Position numbers and translations under genes: made by a program. A DNA stretch of 64,000 bases, from the NCBI GenBank assembly GCA_902792435.1, contig CADAZN010000001.1, positions 186,001 through 250,000 on the forward strand, in the 5' to 3' direction. Below, piece by piece: positions 60,902 through 64,000 of the stretch. Every line of letters starts with the position of its first letter. Position 1 is the first letter of the stretch. The notes beneath the pieces were generated by a model. The model was not told the origin of the DNA, searched no databases, and was given only the letters and a program-made list of their open reading frames with translations. This DNA is from an uncultured Bacteroidales bacterium. GTDB taxonomy: Bacteria; Bacteroidota; Bacteroidia; Bacteroidales; Muribaculaceae.

Positions 60902-61449
60902 TGATTGAAATGGACAAGAGACAACTGCGCAAGCACATCAAATCGCAAGTGGCACTCCTAAGCGATGAGCAAAAGCTGAAAGAGTCGAACAATGTATTTA
61001 GTCACATTGAAAAGACTAGCATCTTTAAGCAAAGCCGAAACATCATGATTTTTGCGTCTTTGAAAGATGAGATTCCCACGCATCACATCATTGAGCGCTG
61101 GGCAAATAATAAAAACATATTCTTGCCACGAGTAAGTGGCGATGACATAGAAGTGATAAAATATACACCAGGAACACTCAAGCAAGGCAGCTTCAACATT
61201 TTAGAACCCACAGGCAATGATATTGCTAACCCAAAAATCATTGACTTGATAATCCTGCCAGGGGTTGCTTTCGACAAGAAAGGTAACCGCTGTGGACGTG
61301 GCAAAGGGTTCTACGACCGCTTTTTAAGCAACACTAAGGCAGCGACTATAGCAGTGTGCTTTGACTGCCAGCTCGTCGAGAGTTTACCCATTGAACCGCA
61401 CGACATCCCAGCACAAAACATAGTAACCAATTCATATAAAACCATCTAA
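60901..61449 (+). CDS. 5-formyltetrahydrofolate cyclo-ligase
   Basis: The 182-residue protein has the cyclo-ligase pattern: basic MDKRQLRKHIKSQV at the start, FASLKDEIPTHHII, and the phosphate-binding CGRGKGFYDRFL near 134-145, then AVCFDCQLVESLPIEPHD. It converts 5-formyl-THF to methenyl-THF with ATP. Its ATG shares a base with the protease stop, so the two are translationally coupled. Confidence 0.93.
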   Translation: MIEMDKRQLRKHIKSQVALLSDEQKLKESNNVFSHIEKTSIFKQSRNIMIFASLKDEIPTHHIIERWANNKNIFLPRVSGDDIEVIKYTPGTLKQGSFNILEPTGNDIANPKIIDLIILPGVAFDKKGNRCGRGKGFYDRFLSNTKAATIAVCFDCQLVESLPIEPHDIPAQNIVTNSYKTI

Positions 61450-61453
61450 AACC

Positions 61454-62146
61454 ATGACACTCATCAATAGCGACTCCAAGTTGAGCGACATCATCTACAA
61501 AGACCCCTCAACAATCACAGTCCTTGACCGATTTGGCATTTCACTTGGCGTTGGCGACGACACCGTTGAACTATCATGCTCAAAGCATGGCATCAACGAG
61601 AAATTCTTCACGACTATTCTCAACACATTCATCAACGAGAATTATTTCCCTCAACTTGTTCTTGAGCAATTCAGTGTAAATGAGATTGTTGACTACCTTA
61701 ATAAGACCAACAGCTACTATGAGCACAACATCATCCCCAACATAGAGCGACATTTCAACTTCTTGATTGCCAGGGCACCATCCCACAACAACAACTTAGT
61801 GTTGATGCAGCAATTCTTCAACGAGATGAAAACAGAACTCATGGAGCGAATCAACGATGACCGTCAACGTTGGTTTCCCGAGATTTGCAACAATGACAAC
61901 TCGGTAGACAGAACAGTTGAAACAGCATCGCACGACAATGAAACAGCCAACGACTCCATCGAAGACAAAATCGATGACCTGATCAATATGCTCATTGTGC
62001 ATCTCAAGGGCGACTATGACCACAACTTGGGATATGCTGTAATTGTTGCCATTCTTGCTCTCAAGAAAGACATAAAGCAAAACAACCGCATTCGCAACAG
62101 GATTCTAAAGCCTATCTCACTCTCTATCAACACACAACATGACTAA
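61454..62146 (+). CDS. RIC/hemerythrin-like protein with degenerate ligands
   Basis: At 230 residues it has an N-terminal DUF542-like module (SKLSDIIYKDPSTITVLDRFGISLGVGDDTV) resembling ScdA/RIC iron-sulfur repair proteins. A helical hemerythrin-like region follows (about 85-215, SYYEHNIIPNIERHF and LMERINDDRQRWFPE). The position where the family usually has His followed by acidic ligands reads MERINDD, so iron binding looks impaired. The usual Cys of the RIC N-terminal motif is also absent. A regulatory or sensory role is inferred from the 8-base overlap with the LuxR-type gene. Confidence 0.7.
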   Translation: MTLINSDSKLSDIIYKDPSTITVLDRFGISLGVGDDTVELSCSKHGINEKFFTTILNTFINENYFPQLVLEQFSVNEIVDYLNKTNSYYEHNIIPNIERHFNFLIARAPSHNNNLVLMQQFFNEMKTELMERINDDRQRWFPEICNNDNSVDRTVETASHDNETANDSIEDKIDDLINMLIVHLKGDYDHNLGYAVIVAILALKKDIKQNNRIRNRILKPISLSINTQHD

Positions 62147-62675
62147 CGACCGTGTTATCATATCGACATCCAACACCCTCGAGGCGATAGGGCTGAGAGA
62201 TGTGCTTAATACTGTTTTCGGAATTGCCACCCACATAGCTGGCAACGATTTCTTTATCAACTTCTCTCAAGCCACCGAGCCCGGCCTGTTCTTTATCGAC
62301 ATCGAAACACTGATGGCGAACCTATCGTTCTTCTTGCCCCGCAAGAACAAGACCATTGTTGTCACAATAGGTAATAAAGATGTAGAAGACATTCAAACGC
62401 TAAACATAAATGCCAGCGAGAATGATATTATCAATCGACTCAATCACATTCTTGAAGTAGCAAAAAAGGACGAGAAAAGCAATGAAGCTCTCTCATCGCG
62501 TGAGATTGAGGTGCTGCGCCTAATTGCATCAGGTAAAATCAACAAGGAGATAGCATTAGAACTTAACATCAGCATCAACACCGTGCTCACTCATCGCAAG
62601 AACATAACTTCCAAATTAGGCATAAAAAGTGTATCAGGACTCACCTTTTATGCCATGATGAATGGAATCATTTAA
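62139..62675 (+). CDS. LuxR/NarL-type transcription regulator
   Basis: The 178-residue protein has a C-terminal LuxR-type helix-turn-helix (about 118-178): SSREIEVLRLIASGKINKEIALELN, then SINTVLTHRKNITSKLGIKS. The N-terminal 110 residues look like a shortened receiver-like domain with a FFIDIETL strand, but the full set of response-regulator acidic residues is not evident. No histidine kinase lies beside it. Its frame overlaps the RIC/hemerythrin-like gene by 8 bases, suggesting they act together. Confidence 0.85.
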   Translation: MTNDRVIISTSNTLEAIGLRDVLNTVFGIATHIAGNDFFINFSQATEPGLFFIDIETLMANLSFFLPRKNKTIVVTIGNKDVEDIQTLNINASENDIINRLNHILEVAKKDEKSNEALSSREIEVLRLIASGKINKEIALELNISINTVLTHRKNITSKLGIKSVSGLTFYAMMNGII

Positions 62676-62737
62676 AATATTATAATTTTGTAGAAATATT
62701 ATTGTGTTTTTTAGTAATTAGAATAATTTATTTTGAT

Positions 62738-62745
62738 TACCTTTG
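62738..62745 (+). promoter_or_regulatory. -7 box of the dCMP deaminase gene
   Basis: TACCTTTG lies 87 bases before the ATG at 62832. The -33 element is unclear. Confidence 0.48.
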
Positions 62746-62831
62746 TACCTGATTTTCAAAAAAGGAACAACCACTTTTTTTAGAATCACGAACTATCGAA
62801 TTATTTTTCAGCGACTTACACCACATTCATC

Positions 62832-63251
62832 ATGGATAAACAAGAAATATTGGATTCCAGGTATCTAAGAATGGCTCAAATATGGGCCGAAAACTCTTAT
62901 TGCAAGCGCCGCCAGGTGGGAGCACTCATCGTCAAGGACAAGATGATTATTTCGGACGGTTACAACGGCACTCCTGTTGGCTTTGAGAATGTGTGTGAGG
63001 ATGATGAAAACCACACCAAGCCCTACGTGCTACATGCCGAGGCCAATGCTATCACCAAAGTGGCACAAAGCAACAACAGCAGCAACAACGCCACATTGTA
63101 CGTTACTTCCTCACCATGCATTGAGTGCGCAAAGCTCATCATACAATCAGGAATCAAAAGGGTTGTTTTCAACGAGATTTACCGTCTCACCGATGGCATC
63201 GAACTTATGCAACGAGCTGGAATTGAGTGTATACAACTTGATATCGATTAG
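62832..63251 (+). CDS. dCMP deaminase (ComEB-type)
   Basis: The 139-residue protein carries the zinc deaminase signature: HAEANAI with the His ligand and catalytic Glu, and SSPCIECAKLI with the two Cys ligands. The N-terminal region has CKRRQVGALIVKDKMIISDGYNGTPVG, typical of dCMP deaminases. It makes dUMP for thymidylate synthesis. The second S41 protease starts 27 bases after its stop, so they may be co-transcribed. Confidence 0.93.
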   Translation: MDKQEILDSRYLRMAQIWAENSYCKRRQVGALIVKDKMIISDGYNGTPVGFENVCEDDENHTKPYVLHAEANAITKVAQSNNSSNNATLYVTSSPCIECAKLIIQSGIKRVVFNEIYRLTDGIELMQRAGIECIQLDID

Positions 63252-63278
63252 TTAATCCCTTCACTTTTTTCAAAATAA

Positions 63279-64000
63279 ATGGAGAAAAGAAAAGACTATA
63301 GTGCTTGGCTTCCCCTTGCAATTGCCGTCTCAATTATAGGTGGCATTATCATTGGTATTTTCATGGGGAGTCCTTTCTCTAACAATAATTACTCTACTCA
63401 AAGCGACAGGAAGTTAAATACCATCCTGAATCTCATCACACAAGAATATGTTGACGACAGCATAAACACCTATGACTTGATTGAGATGTCGATTCCAGCA
63501 ATTCTTGCCAATCTCGACCCACACAGCTCCTATCTCACTGCCAAGGAGCTTCAAGCTGCTCAAGAAGAGCTTGACGGTAGTTTCTCGGGAATTGGAATAT
63601 CGTTCCAACTCATGAACGACACAATTGTTGTACTCGAGGTAATACCTGGTGGACCGAGCGATAAAGCAGGCCTCATGGCAGGCGATAAAATTGTATCGGT
63701 TGAGGACAGCACATGGGTTGGCTCTCAAATCGATGCCAACAAAGTGCGTGAACGCCTGCGAGGCGCAAAAGGGACAAAAGTGAAACTCGGCATTGTTAGA
63801 GCAGGCACTCCCAATAAGCTATCATTTGTTATCACTCGAGGCGACATACCTCTCAACTCGGTTGATTCTTACTACATGCTCGACAAGACAACTGGCTATA
63901 CTAAGGTATCTCAATTTGGCCGAAACACTTATAATGAATTTGTTAACGCACTAAATTCTCTCAAGAATCAGGGAGCCAAACGATTCATGATTGACCTGCG
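63279..64000 (+). CDS. Second S41-family processing protease, 3' end beyond window
   Basis: ATG 63279 opens a frame with no stop to the window edge (240 codons). The N terminus (EKRKDYSAWLPLAIAVSIIGG) is a membrane anchor. KLNTILNLITQEYVDDS, LDPHSSYL and IEVIPGG-like PDZ sequence (VLEVIPGGPSDKAGL) follow. It is clearly a paralogue of the protease at 59267. The catalytic Ser/Lys are expected beyond the edge and were not seen. Confidence 0.92.
   Translation, partial: MEKRKDYSAWLPLAIAVSIIGGIIIGIFMGSPFSNNNYSTQSDRKLNTILNLITQEYVDDSINTYDLIEMSIPAILANLDPHSSYLTAKELQAAQEELDGSFSGIGISFQLMNDTIVVLEVIPGGPSDKAGLMAGDKIVSVEDSTWVGSQIDANKVRERLRGAKGTKVKLGIVRAGTPNKLSFVITRGDIPLNSVDSYYMLDKTTGYTKVSQFGRNTYNEFVNALNSLKNQGAKRFMIDL

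Noticed and set aside
1..64000. tRNA, rRNA, CRISPR, insertion sequence or prophage
   Set aside because: No tRNA-like cloverleaf, regularly spaced palindromic repeats, transposase or phage genes were recognised on either strand; a covariance-model scan would be decisive.

Overview
The window looks like chromosome of a Bacteroidales bacterium, possibly Muribaculaceae-like (family-level placement is a guess). The reasons are the promoter style (TAnnTTTG boxes at -7, often with a TTG or TTTG 19-20 bases upstream), weak Shine-Dalgarno sites with AT-rich leaders, and Bacteroidetes-specific protein forms: a roughly 310-residue NusB, a lipidated TamA homologue (TamL), an OstA-like repeat protein, a lysine-type SerA, a GH3/beta-lactamase fusion and a lamin-tail/OadG fusion. 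No tRNA, rRNA, CRISPR array, insertion sequence or prophage was recognised by eye. This is mostly a core-genome segment.

Layout. 1-3.7 kb: a SUI1-family factor followed by an AddA/UvrD-type helicase that runs off the left edge, both on the minus strand. 3.8-6.8 kb: nusB-yajC-ybbR-coaE. 6.9-9.9 kb: ribosomal block rplM-rpsI-rpsB-tsf (minus). 10.3-11.5 kb: bamD-rpoZ. 11.6-13.6 kb: a small outer-membrane barrel and gdhA (minus). 14-16 kb: serC-serA. 16.1-23.7 kb: two parvulin-type chaperones, an OstA/LptA-like protein and mutL (minus), mainly an envelope-biogenesis cluster. 23.9-31.9 kb: proteostasis genes dnaK, tig, clpP-clpX, then recQ (minus). 32.2-33.3 kb: an orphan secreted protein. 33.5-38.3 kb: the methylmalonyl-CoA epimerase and sodium-pumping decarboxylase operon of the succinate-to-propionate route. 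38.4-41.3 kb: a DUF445 membrane protein and two orphan envelope proteins. 41.5-47.1 kb: operon of a 5'-nucleotidase, a GH3/beta-lactamase fusion and a TlpA-like lipoprotein (minus). 47.4-56.6 kb: an rRNA methyltransferase, then the tamB-tamL translocation module. 56.6-58.9 kb: VanZ-like protein, a Lys/Ser-rich membrane protein and a D,D-carboxypeptidase. 59.3-64 kb: two paralogous S41 proteases bracketing a formyl-THF cyclo-ligase, a RIC/hemerythrin-like plus LuxR pair and a dCMP deaminase; the second protease is cut by the right edge.

The main themes are outer-membrane assembly (BamD, SurA-like and PpiD-like isomerases, OstA-like, TamB/TamL), protein quality control (DnaK, trigger factor, ClpXP, S41 proteases) and anaerobic energy metabolism (propionate-forming decarboxylase). 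I did not find a convincing undescribed multi-gene system. The best leads are a phase-locked 9-bp repeat array between dnaK and tig, an ATG-ACA-TAA-GCA-TTG start region in tamB, a lipoprotein with a dense cysteine cluster, five 93-bp/31-residue repeats in the OstA-like protein, and a degenerate hemerythrin-like/LuxR pair.
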